A stretch of 64,000 nucleotides of DNA from Dipteris shenzhenensis (GCA_047967505.1 CM106540.1); one strand, 5' to 3'. Positions 1-14,300 are shown, counted from the first letter of the stretch. Made by a program: numbers and translations. The notes: generated by a model not told the origin, from the sequence alone.

Positions 1-1382
1 CTCTAGAGAATAGGCTTTTTCTCCTATGTCTAATAGTGTCTACTTTGAAGTTTGTGTAGGCTGAATCGAGAAGATAAATGCAAGCATCAAACATCATATA
101 CCATCTTTGACTACGAGGGCTGCAAGTTTATGACTTTGTCTAGTAGCCTTTTATACAAAGAGGGCAGCACAGTGCTAATCTAGGTAGTTGAGCTGACTCA
201 TGTGCACGAACCCATGGGCAACCAAACAATGGTAACAACCTCAGATCTCATAGTATCTCGTGCAACTCATCAGTACATGATCCTGACTCTCCACAAGTAT
301 GCTACAATATGTAAGGCATGTCTTACCACAGATGAAGCATGAGAGCATCATGACCTGTAACCTCTAAAATCGGACCCACTCAGCCTCTATAGCTTACAAC
401 CCAAAATGTTCATGCATACAATACTAAACATCTAACTAGTGACAAAAGCTGTAAAACAATATGGAGAGTATCGCGACAATGGTCCACAACATCAGTTTAA
501 GACTAAGAGTCTTTGGGTTTAGATTTGAATTGTCTAATTAAAGCTATTCCATCTCGGTATACAGCCCATTTACCAGCTTTGCGTGCATCTTTAACTTTGG
601 TAAGCTCCATATTCCTCTATTTGAGCTGAGTTGGGGTGAGTTCCTCGGATATCCAAATCCTTGTGCCCTTCAGCTTGTTTGTTTGTCGTAAAATCTTAGT
701 TCTCCTGCCTTCTCATTAAAAAACACATGTACTTGCATTCCATTTTGAGAGACACAGCTGATATCATTTTCATCCCACTCCACTTGTGGTATTTATTTCT
801 TGAGGCATGAATCTTGTCATCCTCTGTGTTCCCTGCTTCGTCATCAGGGCAATCCTTGGGCAGCCCTCCGATGCGTAATATTTTCCTATTATGCACTCTC
901 ACCTGCTGCTCTTTACTTCTGTGTAGAGGTCTGCTTTATTGAGTTTGCAGTTGGGAACAGTGATCATCTCTTCCTTGGCTGAGCTAACCTGAGTATTGAT
1001 CATTTTCTTGACCTTGGAAACAAGTATTGGTGCTGGTGGAGATGTGTTGCATTTCTCCATAACTTCTGCAATAATTTCCTACTTGCCTTTGCTCTCCATC
1101 TCACTCACCTTTTTGCTAAGAGCTGCAACTAGCGAGCTCTCTAACTTCTTGTTCCAGATAATAGATGTGTTCCTGAGGGTCCGATCCAATCCTTCACTTG
1201 TAGGTCAGAGCATAGGGGCTGGGTGTTGCTGCAATAGTGGAATATGGGGACTTGTTCGCTGGAGTATAGGCAAATGGCTTTGTTTTGGGGAACTCCATAT
1301 TGGCCTTCTTAAACTTGGAGGCCCTTTGCTGGATCTAACCCCCAGAGCTGTGCCAAGGCTCAGCCCACCCAGGGTGGTCTAA
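1..1382 (-). mobile_element. L1-like LINE, internally deleted (ORF1 joined to ORF2 3' end)
   Basis: Reading leftward on the minus strand, ORF1 runs from an ATG at 1298 to about 505. It carries the same start (MEFPKTK type), the ILRIGGLP RRM-like block, and a C-terminal block with RIWISEELT and KWAVYRDG seen in the copies at 32.7 and 34.0 kb. Almost directly after it, from about 420 to 1, come pieces of an ORF2 end. These are a thumb-like WVRF.RLQVMMLS and a zinc-finger-like ESQDHVLMSCTRYYEI. The endonuclease and most of the reverse transcriptase are absent. Several stops are present. The element is dead and probably continues past position 1. Confidence 0.75.
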
Positions 1383-1454
1383 AACCTACATCTGCCTACA
1401 ACCCCCCTGTTTGTTGCTGCTGGTACCCGAAAGAGACTGCACTGCATGCACGGA

Positions 1455-1596
1455 TTGTACAGCGGTCTGTGTACGGACCGTACAGCAAGCTGCATACAGC
1501 GTTGTACGGCGAACTAGGAGAGACGAGCTGGGAGGCAGGCTGGGAGAGACAGGCTGAAGCTGTACGGATGATGGACAACGGGTTGAGGCTGTACAG
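1455..1596. repeat. GTAC-rich patch
   Basis: Six GTAC tetramers, mostly as TGTACGG or CGTACAG, lie within about 140 bp. The same vocabulary is much denser at 57999-58435. Function unknown. Confidence 0.6.
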
Positions 1597-1609
1597 ATGA
1601 CAGACTGAG

Positions 1610-1612
<3 letters not shown>

Positions 1613-1661
<49 letters not shown>

Positions 1662-1682
1662 ACACACACACACACACACACA
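1613..1682. repeat. (GA)n(CA)n compound microsatellite
   Basis: About 23 GA units run directly into about 13 CA units. The open reading frames through it are artefacts of the repeat. Confidence 0.97.
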
Positions 1683-2167
1683 GAGAACACAGGAGAGTGT
1701 GTGCTTATGTGTGCATGCATGTGACTGTAAGTGTTTGCACATTTGCACAAGAACGAGTGTGCCCATAGATGCATGTGAACTTTGAATAGATGCCACAGCA
1801 ATCTACACACCCTGCTACTTTAGGAGCTAGGGGTAGCCACTGCACCACACCCATCCGAGTGCCAAGTGGCAGCTGCAGCGCTCACCTTAAGCCTGCCATG
1901 GATGAGCAAATACAATGCATTAAAACACTCCAGAAACAATACCATGCGGGCTCTATCAGGACAATTGAGACAAACTGTATGTTTTCACAGATAAGGTCAT
2001 GCATCAAGCCAGATCATAGAAGATGTGAAAGCATCACAATGTTGCAGCTTCCCCCATACTTTATGTGCAGGAGGGAACAGAGAGAACAACAGATAAGGGG
2101 TGGGACAAGAGCACAGGGTTGTAAGGAAGATGCACAATGAAATCCTTGATGCAGAAGGTCAGCTTAC
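1683..2167. other. Intron 11 sequence without recognised element
   Basis: Unique-looking sequence next to exon 11. I see no exon, repeat or element in it. Confidence 0.5.
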
Positions 2168-2365
2168 TTTGATAGAACGTCTCTTGTAAAGAGCAGCTGC
2201 AGAGGCCAATCAATGCTATATTCCAATGCAATTCCATCCCAACCATCATAAAACTGGTTTGCATTATCACCATAGCTAGTTGAAGGGAGGCTGACACTCC
2301 CATCTGCCCTACTTCGTGGCCTCACATTTTCACCTTGTAGAGATACACTTCCTAACGAAGGCATC
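2168..2365 (-). CDS. GCP4: GCP4 exon 11
   Basis: 198 bp encoding [11 protein letters not shown], a serine-rich linker, and [20 protein letters not shown] ending VLSK. The acceptor is GTTTCAG and the donor AAA|GTAAGC. This enters the C-terminal GCP domain. The next expected residues (YLKVFQYL type) are not found to the left, so the next exon lies outside the window. Confidence 0.93.
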
Positions 2366-5300
2366 CTGAAACCAGAGCAATCATCATCTTTTAGTTGAAA
2401 ACACTAGGCACTTACAGCTTACACCAATATCATTTTTTACTAGTGTCTTTTTCAATACTAACAGCAAAAGCACTCATCTCCAAAGGTGAGGGCAAAAACA
2501 AAATAATACAGATGGTGAATCTTTCAACTAAGAACGCATGAAGTCTCGTCATATCCCTGGATAGAGCAAGATCATACTTGAGTGACACTCTAGAGAAGTA
2601 TTTGTCATCATCGCCAATGGTCTTGATTGCAGCCTGCAAAAGAGAAAACTATGACTTTAGGAACAACCCATAAAAGACTGGCCCAGAATACCACAAAGAA
2701 CAAACACATACTTGCACATAAGAATAAAACATCCTCTTTCTTCAGTATTACATATAAATGGCAGCTATGAAAATCCATTAGAGGATAAGTACTTTCTTTA
2801 AATCTACAATACTCATCCAATGCCCATGTGTCATTCTTAAAGATATCACCAGACCTAAGGAAATAATTGATAAGCTATATTAGAAGCCCCTGGGAAACCA
2901 ACCTGCTGAAAAGGAACTTTAAGATCTGCTTCAGCAGTTGACGGACGAGGAGGCAATCGCATCAAGGCTCGGCTTTCCTCCAAGAAACACTAGGGACAAC
3001 AAGAGTACTTAATTGTTAGCCAGGTTTTCTGTCCACTCAAAAAAATAAATTTTCCATTTATAAAATTTGTGCAATTTCAATCTGTTATACAAAGATAGCT
3101 GAAATGTATACTTGCATTGAAGGAACAACATAAAATTATTTCAATTGCTGATTGCATTTAAATCCACTCTTAAGACCATATGCGTGCACACCTTATCCCA
3201 TACTAATACCACACTCTAACCTTTTCTAAAACCCCTTCGCCACTAGACATGCTCCTTCTCAACTTACAGGTCCAAAAATCATTCCTCAAGCAATGTCTTC
3301 AATCCCCCTTTCTCATCCCCGGGGATAAAGAAGGTGAAGGATCACTTCTTGAAGATGTTGATCAGTTCTTCCCAAGATCCCTTTGCATTTTGAGATCTTC
3401 CTAGTGTATCATTCATTCGGTATGTTCCTCTACGCAAGAACCCAGAAGTGAACTTGTTTCTTCAGAGGGGGATTGCTAATGCATGATGATGCAATCTCTA
3501 AGAATCAGCTAAAACCATTTTGCATTATGGGAGGGATCCTTGGGCTCATGCTCATCATGGATCCCTCATGGGTTTAAACCAGTTGAAATCAAGAATCTGC
3601 CTCAAGATAAAGAAGTAGCCTAGAGTCTTCAAGAGGATGCTGCAATATTTTTTGCACCATATATGTAGCGCTCTAGGACTTGGTCTAGTTCAAGGGTTCA
3701 GGGTTTCAATCAAACCCATTGTTTCTTGGTATTTCAAAGTTGAGAGCAATTCATTTCAGCTTCTCAAACTTTCTCCAACGTTGTGTGTTCCTATGTTATT
3801 AGAAACCATTGTAACGTTCACAAAGTTCCGTGCTACAATTTATCCATCCTGAAGAAATGTGGAAAAAAAGATTATGCCTCACATGAAAAAGGACACTTTA
3901 TTGCAATGCATTTCACATTCTGGCACTAACCAGTACATCAACTTGCCTGAAAAAAGTCTCCTTTTGCAAGAAGAAAATAATCCTTCAAAGCCTTCAAATG
4001 ACCAATCAGATCTGCATGGACCACCACCAACTACATAAAAGAGACCGATTAATTGAATTTGCGCCAAGATCTAGGAGTTCACTCATTGAAGTACCCAGCT
4101 TTTATCTCCATATGCAATGCTGATGACAAAAGGAAAACATCGAATGCCAAGGTTTGACTCACCTGCCAAAGATGTGTAGCTGCAATAGTTCGAATCGAAT
4201 CCACAGCACATTCAAATGACCTCTTGTGAAAATCAGGCATTTCCTACATCAGACAAAGAAAACTTAGAAACTGCTGTGCTTCTATAGCTTAATCATACAC
4301 AGTGACTTCTCTATACTTTCTTAAAGAGGTTTTGCATCAATTGTTTAAGCCACTATTCTATTGCCACCCAAGCATCCTGTCACCATCTTAAGGCTGATTG
4401 GCGTCATCTAGCATCTTTGCAGACCCAGTGTCTCCTCTGGAGTCAAAAATGCTACTGCGGAAAGAAAATCTGCTCAGTTCTTAAAGAAAAAATGCTCAGT
4501 TCTTAATAGATTTCCTAAGATTTATGTAATCACCATTGAATACAGAGTTCATAAGCATCCCTAGTGATATTCAGGTAGTTTTTAAGGGACCATATTATCA
4601 CCATGCTGTATTGCTCGGGCATGAGTACAAAGCTGATAAGCACTACCATTGATGCTTCCATTGTATGTTCATGTAGCCATTGTAGGACTTCATTTTGAAA
4701 TATATAAGATAACAATCTAATAGATGTCTAGCTAGTTCAGCTCAAACCAATAGAGTTTGAGTTCTTATTAACATGCTAGTGACTTGCAATCTTTCCATTA
4801 TGTCTCACATTGTCTTGCTTATACTTTTTGAAAATCCATAAAACAAGGAAATCTATTCCCTATGCAGGAGAGAAGAAGAAGAAGAAGAAGAATATATTAT
4901 CGTCCTCTGAAGACCAAAAATCGGCCTATGGGACCTGAAACAATACAAAACCTTACATACATAAAGACTCCTCCCTCAAAGAGGAGGGTAATAAGAGAAA
5001 CTACCTTTATGTCTAGGTGAGTTTCTGTGCTTGAAAAGCTTAGATACAAATGTTCCTAAAGCTGAGGGTGACGCCTTATGTAGCAAATCAGCCAGTCTGT
5101 TATGTCCCTCAAGAAGAGAGCTGAACTTTTCCTAATGTATGCATAGTAAGGGCATATCATTACCATGTGTTCTTCTGTTTCTGGCATACCCTGGTCACAT
5201 AATTGGCATATTCTGCTCTCTCTTGGCATGTCTTTCCATCCTCCTATTTCAATTTGCAGCTGGTGTGATCGGGTGCGAAGTGAAGCCAAAGCCCTCCGCT

Positions 5301-8300
5301 TATGCATTGCCATAGGTGTGCAAATGTACTTCTGCGTGGCTGACTCCTCTGCCGTATAAGTGGGCCAATATTGGGGGTTGATAAATGTGCAATAGTACTC
5401 GAACTTATCTCTATTTTTAGCTGTTTGCAATTTCCTGTGTAGTGCATTCAGCAGGTCACGATGAAAAGCATCTTCATCTACCTCCTCTGGTGAGTAGTTC
5501 AAGTACTCCTCTACCTCCCACTTCCTGAACCAATTTCTCAGATCTAGTGCCCATCCAAATGCCAAAATCTTGCTCTTGTTTGTCTTTTGGGCTTATGAAA
5601 AGTCTTTGAAAGACCGAAGAGTCTATGAGACTAAAAAAAACAAATACAATGAGCTGAATGGGTGGTGTTATGCTCTAGTTGAGGTAACATGACCTTGGAA
5701 GGGTCAGTCGACATTTTTTTAATCCTACCGGGATGGTCTTGCAGACATATGGTGCACCATCTTTTTAAGTTTGGATTGCCCTAAGTTTGCTTGCAGTTGC
5801 TGGGCCAGAATTTATTGTAAGGCATCCTCTAACAAAGCAATCCTACTAGATAGTGTGTGGGCCGCTGGGTGCGACACATGTTGTGCCAGCCAGACTCCCG
5901 ATTCTACGGGATCCACCCGTGAGGCTTCTTCTTCAACCTCCATTGCTATAGCTTTGCCTTTATCCATAGAGTCTTAGTTCTAAAATTTAACACACTAACC
6001 AAAACTGAAATCACAACTTGTATAACCCAAAACCTCGTTCCTATAGAGGCATACTGTAATTCATACAACTATAATCTACCAACTCTCTTTTCCTATACTA
6101 CGGAAATATCTGCAATACTAAACAACTGAAAATAACCAAACCCACATCTTGAACGCTCGATGAAATTTCGAACTTAAACAAATCAAGTGCATAAAGAAAT
6201 AGAGAGTTCCCTGGATCCAAACTTCTATGTACAGCTCCCCGATCACCTTAATTCGACGCCAAGTCACTTCGTGATAGCAAAAACCACAACGGACAGCCGA
6301 CAAAACACTAACAATCAGGACGTCATTGTGTTGTTTGACGCAGCATCAACACATAATGTAATTAACTCCAAGCTCGTAAAGAGTCTGAAATTTAAGACTA
6401 GTCCATCAGACTATGCATATACGGTCAGGATGGTAGTTGGAAGTTCAACTCAAGTATGGGACCAAAGGGTTACCCAGTTGGAACTTCGGATTCAGGACTA
6501 TACGGAGAAGATGGACTTTGAAATTATCATACTTGCTCACACAAATATAGCTCTGGAAAAGACCCGACATTCTAAGAAAAATGCGGTCATAGATTGGAAA
6601 AAGCACATTTATCAGTTCAAGATGAACGATGTGCTATATATCTTACGAGGTGAAAAGGATTTTCCTCAACGACCATTAGAGTCTGTGAAGGAAGTTCGAA
6701 AAACTCGGGAATAATTTTCTTTGTTTAGCATCAGTAGAGTCGATTGATGGTTTATCGAGTAGCACTGACGCTACCCAAGGCGGGGAGATGGCCAAGTTGA
6801 CTTATGAGATTGCAAAGGAGTTCTCTTATTATTTTAGGGATGAGTTGCCTTACGGTTTCCTACCAGAGCGAAAAGTTCAACATAAGATTGAACTTACCCA
6901 AGGGCGGAACCTATAAATAGGTCTCCCTACAGTTTCAGTTTTGCTGAAGAAGCTGAGGTGCGAAGGCAACTAGAAGAATACCTCAAGCTGGGGTCAGATT
7001 CAGCCCAATTTTCCACCTTTTGCTTCACCAGTGATATTAAAGAAGAAGAAAGATGATACTTTTCATCTCTTTATAGATTAAAGAGGATTGGACAATATTA
7101 CTGCTAAGCACAGGTATCCGATGGCTTGGATTCACGATTTGCTAGATGCATTACATGGAGCCATAATTTTCAGTAAATAGATCTTAAGTCTAGCTACCAT
7201 CAGCTCTGGAGCCGTGGATGTGCGTAAAACTGCTTTTAGAAGCAGGTTTGGACATTACGAGTTTTTGGTAATGCCGTTCGGACTTACCAATGCTCCAGCT
7301 ACATTCGTCATGCTGTTGTGCATGGTAAGACTTGAATATTTGGGATTCATTATTACTCCAAAGAAAGTAGCTGCAATACTGACTTGGCCTATTCCTCAGA
7401 GTTTCACGGCTTTACAATCATTCTTGGAATTTGTCCAATTTTATCAAAAGCATATCAAAGGATATTTCGAGATAGTTTTGCCTTTGACTAACTTGACCTC
7501 AGATAAAATACCATTTGTGTGGGGATACAATTAACAAGGGAGTTTTAACACCATAAAGCAAGCTGTGGTCTCAGGTCCAGTGTTGAAAATTGTTGATCCC
7601 CAAAAATTGTTTTTCATAGAAACCGATGCACGTGGCATTGCAGTAGGAGCAGTTCTCCTCTAAGAGGAAAGGCCAGTAGCCTTTGAAAGCAAGAAGCTTT
7701 CTCCATCTCAGCGAAATTGGCCAACTCATGAATTAGAGTTGTATGCGGTTATCCATGCTTTAAAAACATAGAGGCATTGTTTGTTTGGTTCAGAGTTCTA
7801 CTTAAATATAGATCATGATACTCTGAAGAATTTTTGTAAGCAACCTGACTTGAGAGGCCACCAAGCTAGGTGGGCAGAGCTCATGCAAGTGTTTAACATG
7901 ACGATTCGGTACCGAAGAGGGAAGGAAAATAAAGTTGCTGATGCGTTGTTGCACATTATGCATAATATGAGTTTCACGGTATTAGAGAGTGCTCTAATGA
8001 CCGAGATTAGAGAAAACTCAGAAAGTGAACGAGTTCGTTCAAAGCCTAAGGCTTATGTGATTAAAGCCAGGGAAAAGGAAGACCTAGCATCCAGAAAAGA
8101 CCAAACCTATGCAAGATATACCATAGCAGATGGTATGCTCAAACGGAATGGCAAGGTAGTAGTACCTAATCATAATGATCACAAGCAGAGGGTCATTCAA
8201 TAGTACCTAATCATAATGATCACACGCAGAGGGTCATTCAACAGTACCTAATCATAATGATCACAAGCAGAGGGTCATTCAACGGTGCCATGATAGTCCG

Positions 8301-11300
8301 TGTGTGGACATCCAGCTGTCAAGAAGACATATGATCACATAAAGCGAGATTTCTTTTGGCCAAAAATGAAAAAGCATATTCATGAATATGTGACACATTA
8401 TTTCTCGTGTCAAGTGGGTAAGGTAGAGCGAGTGAAGTAACTTGGTTTTTTACAGCCCTTGGAAACTATGTTGCACGAAACATTTCCATGCAGGAAACGT
8501 GGTAGTTTTGAAACATTTCTAAAACGCCACTTGAGTTAATAGGAAACGGCAAGGGTAGGCTGAATAAAGTATATTTCTACTCACATACAAAAACTAGCAA
8601 TCAAACAAAACATGCACCATATAAACTAGACGTGTGCGCAAGGCGAGCAATTGGATTCTTGGAGGGCATGGAGCATATGATCCTTGAAGATGCGATTCAT
8701 ATAGTGCATTGACGAATTAGTTGTGACTCATGTAGATCATCTACTCCGAGTCTTGTGTTACTTTTAATGCCTTCACTATGCACCCAACATGATAATGCAA
8801 GAGCCTGCCATCATCTCTTGTCCATTCCAGCCCTTGTTGGCTTTCTTCTGGCGCACTTGTAGTTTAGGCGTTTCCAAAACGTTTCTAAGTTTCAAAAACG
8901 CCGCAATTTTGGAAACGTTAGGAAACAGGGTTTCCAAAACAGGGTTTCCTGCACCTAAGCTTGGAAATACCATTAGGTAGATAGGAGAGCATTTCCATAG
9001 ACTTTATAGTTGGTCTACCTACAACCCAAGGTGGATATGATTATATCCTTATTGTGGTTGATCGTCTTACCAAGATGACTCGCTTCATTCCGACTAGGGA
9101 GTAAATAGTGCCCCGCAAGTAGCGAAATTGTTAATTAAAACATATATTTCATCTGCATGGACTACTCAGATCCAGAGTGTCAGACAAGGATGTTAAATTT
9201 ACGAGTCATTTTTGGATTGCAGTGTTTGAGGCACTACGGATTGAGTTGGGAATGAGTAGTGGGGATCATCCTGACACGGATGCTCCGACGGAAATAGTCA
9301 ACCAGACTTTAGAGGATATGCTTAGAGCATATGTTTCATTAAGGCAACATACGTGGGACAAGCGTTTACCACTACTGGAATTTGCCTACAATGATAGAAA
9401 ACATTCCTCTACAAGAATGAGTCCGTTCGAGCTGAACTATGGTTATAGGCCAGTAAATCCAACTACGGTTGGTATACCTCAGAGAGTGCCAGATATGCTT
9501 CTCTCACCCTTCACTCGTCTCTATGGAGTGTACACGTAGGTGTTAGAAAGAAGCCTAATGTTGTGATGCTGCAATAAGAGTGGGTGCCATGAATGGGGCA
9601 AAAGCTTGTTGGACCTATTTCCAATCTTCCAAACCTGACAATCTATAAGGTAGCCTGAAGATCTCTAACTTAATGACCTCCATTCAGCATAGGCTCCTCT
9701 CCCATGAAGTTAATAGTGTGTGATCACATCTATCAGTGGCCACAATAAGGGTGACACAAATGGTAGAAGCTTGTTGGGCCTATGTCCAATCTCCTACTAA
9801 CCTAACGTCTCTACAAGGTAGGCTTGGGATCTCTAACTTGACAACCTCCATTCAGTGTAGGCATGAAGAAACATTGTGTGATCACATCTATCGAGGGCCA
9901 TGTCCGACAACAAGACTCATCAGCCTATAGCGTACTCTAGTGACCTAGTGTCAAAAACTTTGCGGTGCATAGTTAGTCAGGGTTGTCCATGACCCTGCTC
10001 ATGTCAAGATACTAGAAGGCAAACATGCAATGATATCAACCTCGAATCTCGCAGTATTTTGGGCATCTCAGCAGCACATGCTCCTCCATGTCTACCTCAT
10101 GCATGCCAAAAAGGATACAAAGTCCCAGGACCCCTATGGTGACATCTGGGTGCAATACGTCGCCCTACCTCTAACAAGAACCTATGAAATCGCCTTGTGG
10201 TGATCTATTCTCCTCGCACTGCTTGAATGAAGCCGGCAAGAGGAAATGCTCTTGCCAACGTTCCATTTGGTGGAATGTTGGTGAGAATATTTCACCTCTG
10301 TTGAATGTATACATTCAATAGGTCATCTTTGATGACCTGGTAATATCTATGCCACACAACAAGGCAACATCTAGGTAGTACTTGCATGGGGAGAGATTAT
10401 CAATAGACACGTGATCGAAATGAAATCATATGGCACTTGTGGCACCAACACTGATCATCTCGCTTGGTTGCGAGCTGCATGAACGATTTAAAAACCATGT
10501 TTTCCCTCGTTAGTCAAGTATACTATTTGGTTGGTCAAGGTATGTGAAATATGAAACAAGGCATCTCTGCATAGGACCACTACACAAGTATAATGCCATG
10601 TTGAGAGCACCACTTTCCTTGAAACACTTGGGACAATACCATGACTTGTAACCTTTCGAAGCCTACCCACTCATCCTCTCTATGGTCTAGCATCCAAAAG
10701 ACTTCTCCATATGGGGTTGCTGGCTTGACTATTGACAAACAAAAGGGACTTCCTATTGACATGCTAACATCACATGACAACAATGTTGCTTCAACCTCTC
10801 GCTAGTGATGCATGCCCTCTATACTTTGCTCATTGCATATAGGATTAAACTCCTAGCCCTGATCTTAGCAAAGCTATTTAATGAAGCTGTCTGTTTGGGG
10901 TTTCCATGCACCTAGACCATTAACACTATCTCACCCATTCACAAGGCAAGGGATCCCATGAGCCTGGAGAACTACAAGACCATTATGATTGGACATGTCA
11001 TGTCCAAGATTTATGCATCAGTACTTGATTCCGACGTCAGCAGATTTGCATATCATCGAGGAGGTGAGGGCACAGAAGCAGAGGGTTTACTGTTGCTTTG
11101 TGGATTTTCGCAAGGCATTTGACACGATTCAGAGAGCCCGCCTCATACAGCGCCTACAGGATTTGGGTTACGACCAAGAGATCATTTGGGCTGTCATGCA
11201 CTTTATGAGAGAGTTTCATGCAGAGTTCGGACGGGATCTAGGTGGACACATGAGATCATGAGCACTATAGGGGTCGAACAAGGGTGTCCATTGTCACCTT

Positions 11301-14300
11301 CCTTGTTTGGCCTCTACATTGACGAGCTTGAGACAATGATGAAGACACAAGGGGGGTAGATTGCTCTCTTGCGGACACGCTGATCCGGATATTGCTTTAC
11401 ACAGATGACGTGGCTCTCTTGTCTTCCTCAGTAGAGGGGCTCCAAAGACACCTTGACGCACTACAGTCCTTTTGTGAGTCACGTGATTTGAAGGCCTTCG
11501 CATTTGATGGGTCACCTGTTAAGGTAGTTTCATCATACACTTATCTTGGGGTCGTCTTTTCCGGACCCATCTTCACTATGAGACCTGTGATGCAGGCACG
11601 CTTGAACAAAGGATATGCTTCATTGGCTAGACTAGAGAGGCAGTGCTTCCACTCTCACTTTTAGGATCCACGGACCAAAGGGTTGATTTTTGACTCCTTG
11701 GTCCGTCTAGCGGGGATGTATGGCAGTCCATGCTGGGGGCCAAACTTCTCAGATACAGAGTGGGCCAGGGTGGAGCGGCTACAGGTTCTCATGTTATCAC
11801 AGATGATCCGTGGTAAACGATCCATTCCTCACCAGATCATTCGGGCAAGGTTTGGGTCACCCCCATTACAGCTAGATGCTGCATTTCAGGTCATCACGTA
11901 TCTATACCGAGTCAGGGAGTATGAGGATTACACCTCTGGCTGTAGCAATCTACCATGGCTAGAGGTGCCGGTATGCACGCACAAAGAGATGGTTTGAGGG
12001 ACTTGGGCTCCACCTAGAAGACTACCTCCATTTCAATATAGCATGGATGCTACGTTTTCTCCCCTCCTATCACACGACATCAACCAGGTTATCCGTGAGG
12101 ATCTATTACAGCTACACAAATTCTGGACCTAGCTGGGCCCAAGTGATCTTCCAATGAAGCTGGGCTTCTACAGAGATCACTTCTTACATATCACAATGAA
12201 GGGTTTCATTGACCCACTAGGGTACACTCAGATTTACTTACCCCACTCACTGAGGATCTCTCTTGGGTAGTTCCGGGTCTCATCACATAGACTTCATATC
12301 GAGAGCGGCAGAGCAAGGCGACTATCCTGGGAGAGGCGCATATGCACTTTGTGTGACATGCAGGAGATTGAGACAGAGGAGCACTTCATCTTCAAGTGTC
12401 CTGTTTACTATGAAATCCGCAGACGTTTCTACTGCCTCTTCAGAGACAACTATGGGGTTTTGTCCCGATTCATCTCCTACCCCAGACCAGCGATGTTTGG
12501 CAAGTTTTGTTCATGAGGCACTCAGACACCGCGAGAGGATACTTCGAGCACGGAGACAGGAGCAGATTTCCTCCTTGGTTGATCCCTCTCAAAGCTCTAT
12601 CACGGGATTTTTCCAGCCAGCAGCTCTATATTTCAGTCATCTCTCAGCTCTCTTTTAGAATCTGTTACTCCTAGCTTTCACTCTCTCACTCATGCAATAA
12701 CCTTGCATCCCAGTGGACAACACCAGCCTCTTCCTTGCCTTGCAGAAGTGCCCTACATTGTCAGTGGACAGCATCAAGGTCTTGGTATTGGTTGGCATTG
12801 CCTCTTAGGTCTGTGGGTCTACAATACGTGTGCACAGTGTACTCTTCGGAAGCATGTTTCCGTGCTCTCTCAAAGAGTTTTATTTGTATTTCTCAATTCT
12901 CCAAGTATACAACAAATTCTCCCCTGATTGGGGGAGGGGGCCCTCAGTGGGTATAGGGACCCGATTGGATGTCGACTCCATTCTCTCTCTAGACTTATCT
13001 CCTTTCTCTCTCTATGGTGCATAACGCTAATTCCTCGCTAAAGGTTTAAAGAAGGTCTTGCTGTGATTACACGATCAGATTACCGTTGCATGTTACAGAA
13101 AGAGGAAGAACACACATCTAATTAAGGCAGCCAAGTCTATGCTCAAAGGGATGGTATTCCAAACATTTTTTGGGCAGAAGCAATGTTTACTGCAGCGTAT
13201 GTCCTTAATAGATGACCCACCAAAGCAGTAAAGAACATGGCATCCTATGAAGCTTGGTCAAAAAAGCGAGCAAGCGTCATGCATTTGAGATTTTTTGGTT
13301 GCATTTGTTATGCAGATGTTCAAAACAACAAAGGCAGAAGTTGGACAGCAAAGCGGACAAATGCTTTTCATTGGGTACAGTGAACAAAGCAAAGGGTACA
13401 AGCTGTGCTATGTTGAATCTCGTAACATAATCATTAATAGGGTTGGCATGTCCAGAGAGGGGAAGTCACTATGCTGTCTCCAAAATGCAGCAAGACTTTG
13501 GGATAGATGAGGAAAAAGTGGAAGAGGATGCTTCCCAACCTTTGTCAATCGTGCCCCCAAAAGTGGGAAAACAACAGAAGCAGCAATTGTGGGAGTCCAA
13601 AGAAGCCAAGAGGACTCCCAAGAAATTACCGAAATGGTATGTGAAGACAATGGAGGATGCAAAATTGAAGGTAATTTTAAGGGTAGAAGAAGCAAGCAAC
13701 CAGACAAATTACAGCAGCCATGCATCCCTCATGATGCATGTGTTGGAAAATGATGACCCTCAGAGTTTTACTCAGGCAAACAAGCATGTGCATTAAAAGA
13801 AAACCACGAGCCAAGAAATGGATGTTGTCAAGCATGACATTGGGAGCTTGTGGGCCTTCCACCTGGAAACAATGTGGTAGATGCAAATGGGTGTCAAAGA
13901 AGGATTCGAAGCAAATGGATCCATTGACAAGTACAAGGAAAGACTAGTTACCGAACGGTACTCCCAGGAAAGGGGGGTAGACTTCACAGAGACTTTGCAC
14001 CAGTTGTTTAGTCTACTGCAACAGCACTATGGGAAGGGTTTGAAATGACAGATCTCGAGCAGCCAAATTACGTCTTGGCCTTAGAAGTATGGCAACACAC
14101 AGCTATCACTTTCATAAGGCGAATAAAATATGTTAAAGGCTTGCTGGGAAAAAAAAATCACAACAAACCTATTTCAACTCCCACAGAAACAGGATTGGTG
14201 GATGCCACACTGTAAAGCATTAGTAGGCAGCTTGATTTATCTTGTGACAAATACGTCTGGCATTCCTTAAATTTTCACTTTTAGACTTTGCCCATAATGG

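Larger units (their letters stand above)
6187..9540 (+). mobile_element. Decayed Ty3/gypsy pol region
   Basis: Domains appear in gypsy order. A protease-like segment at 6320-6480 has [12 protein letters not shown] in place of the usual DSGA. Reverse transcriptase at 7060-7320 has [10 protein letters not shown], but the stretch that should contain the YxDD box is deleted. RNase H at 7610-7830 has [19 protein letters not shown] and NIDHDTL. The integrase zinc domain is at 8310-8440. The integrase core is split by the MITE at 8466-8959 and resumes with [16 protein letters not shown] and the glutamate in PTEIVNQT. Stops and frameshifts are frequent. I find no LTRs, so this is an old, partial copy antisense to GCP4. 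Confidence 0.88.

Noticed and set aside
1386-1810. Overlapping minus-strand frames with Ser-Leu repeats
   Set aside because: They translate the GA/CA microsatellite and its flanks.
1880-1900. Possible 7-bp GCP4 micro-exon (GCTTAAG) between AG and GT
   Set aside because: It does not fit the residues expected after the exon 11 end and could arise by chance.
5165-5977. Small plus-strand frames opposite the LINE tail
   Set aside because: They are shadows of the minus-strand ORF2 frame or of low-information sequence.
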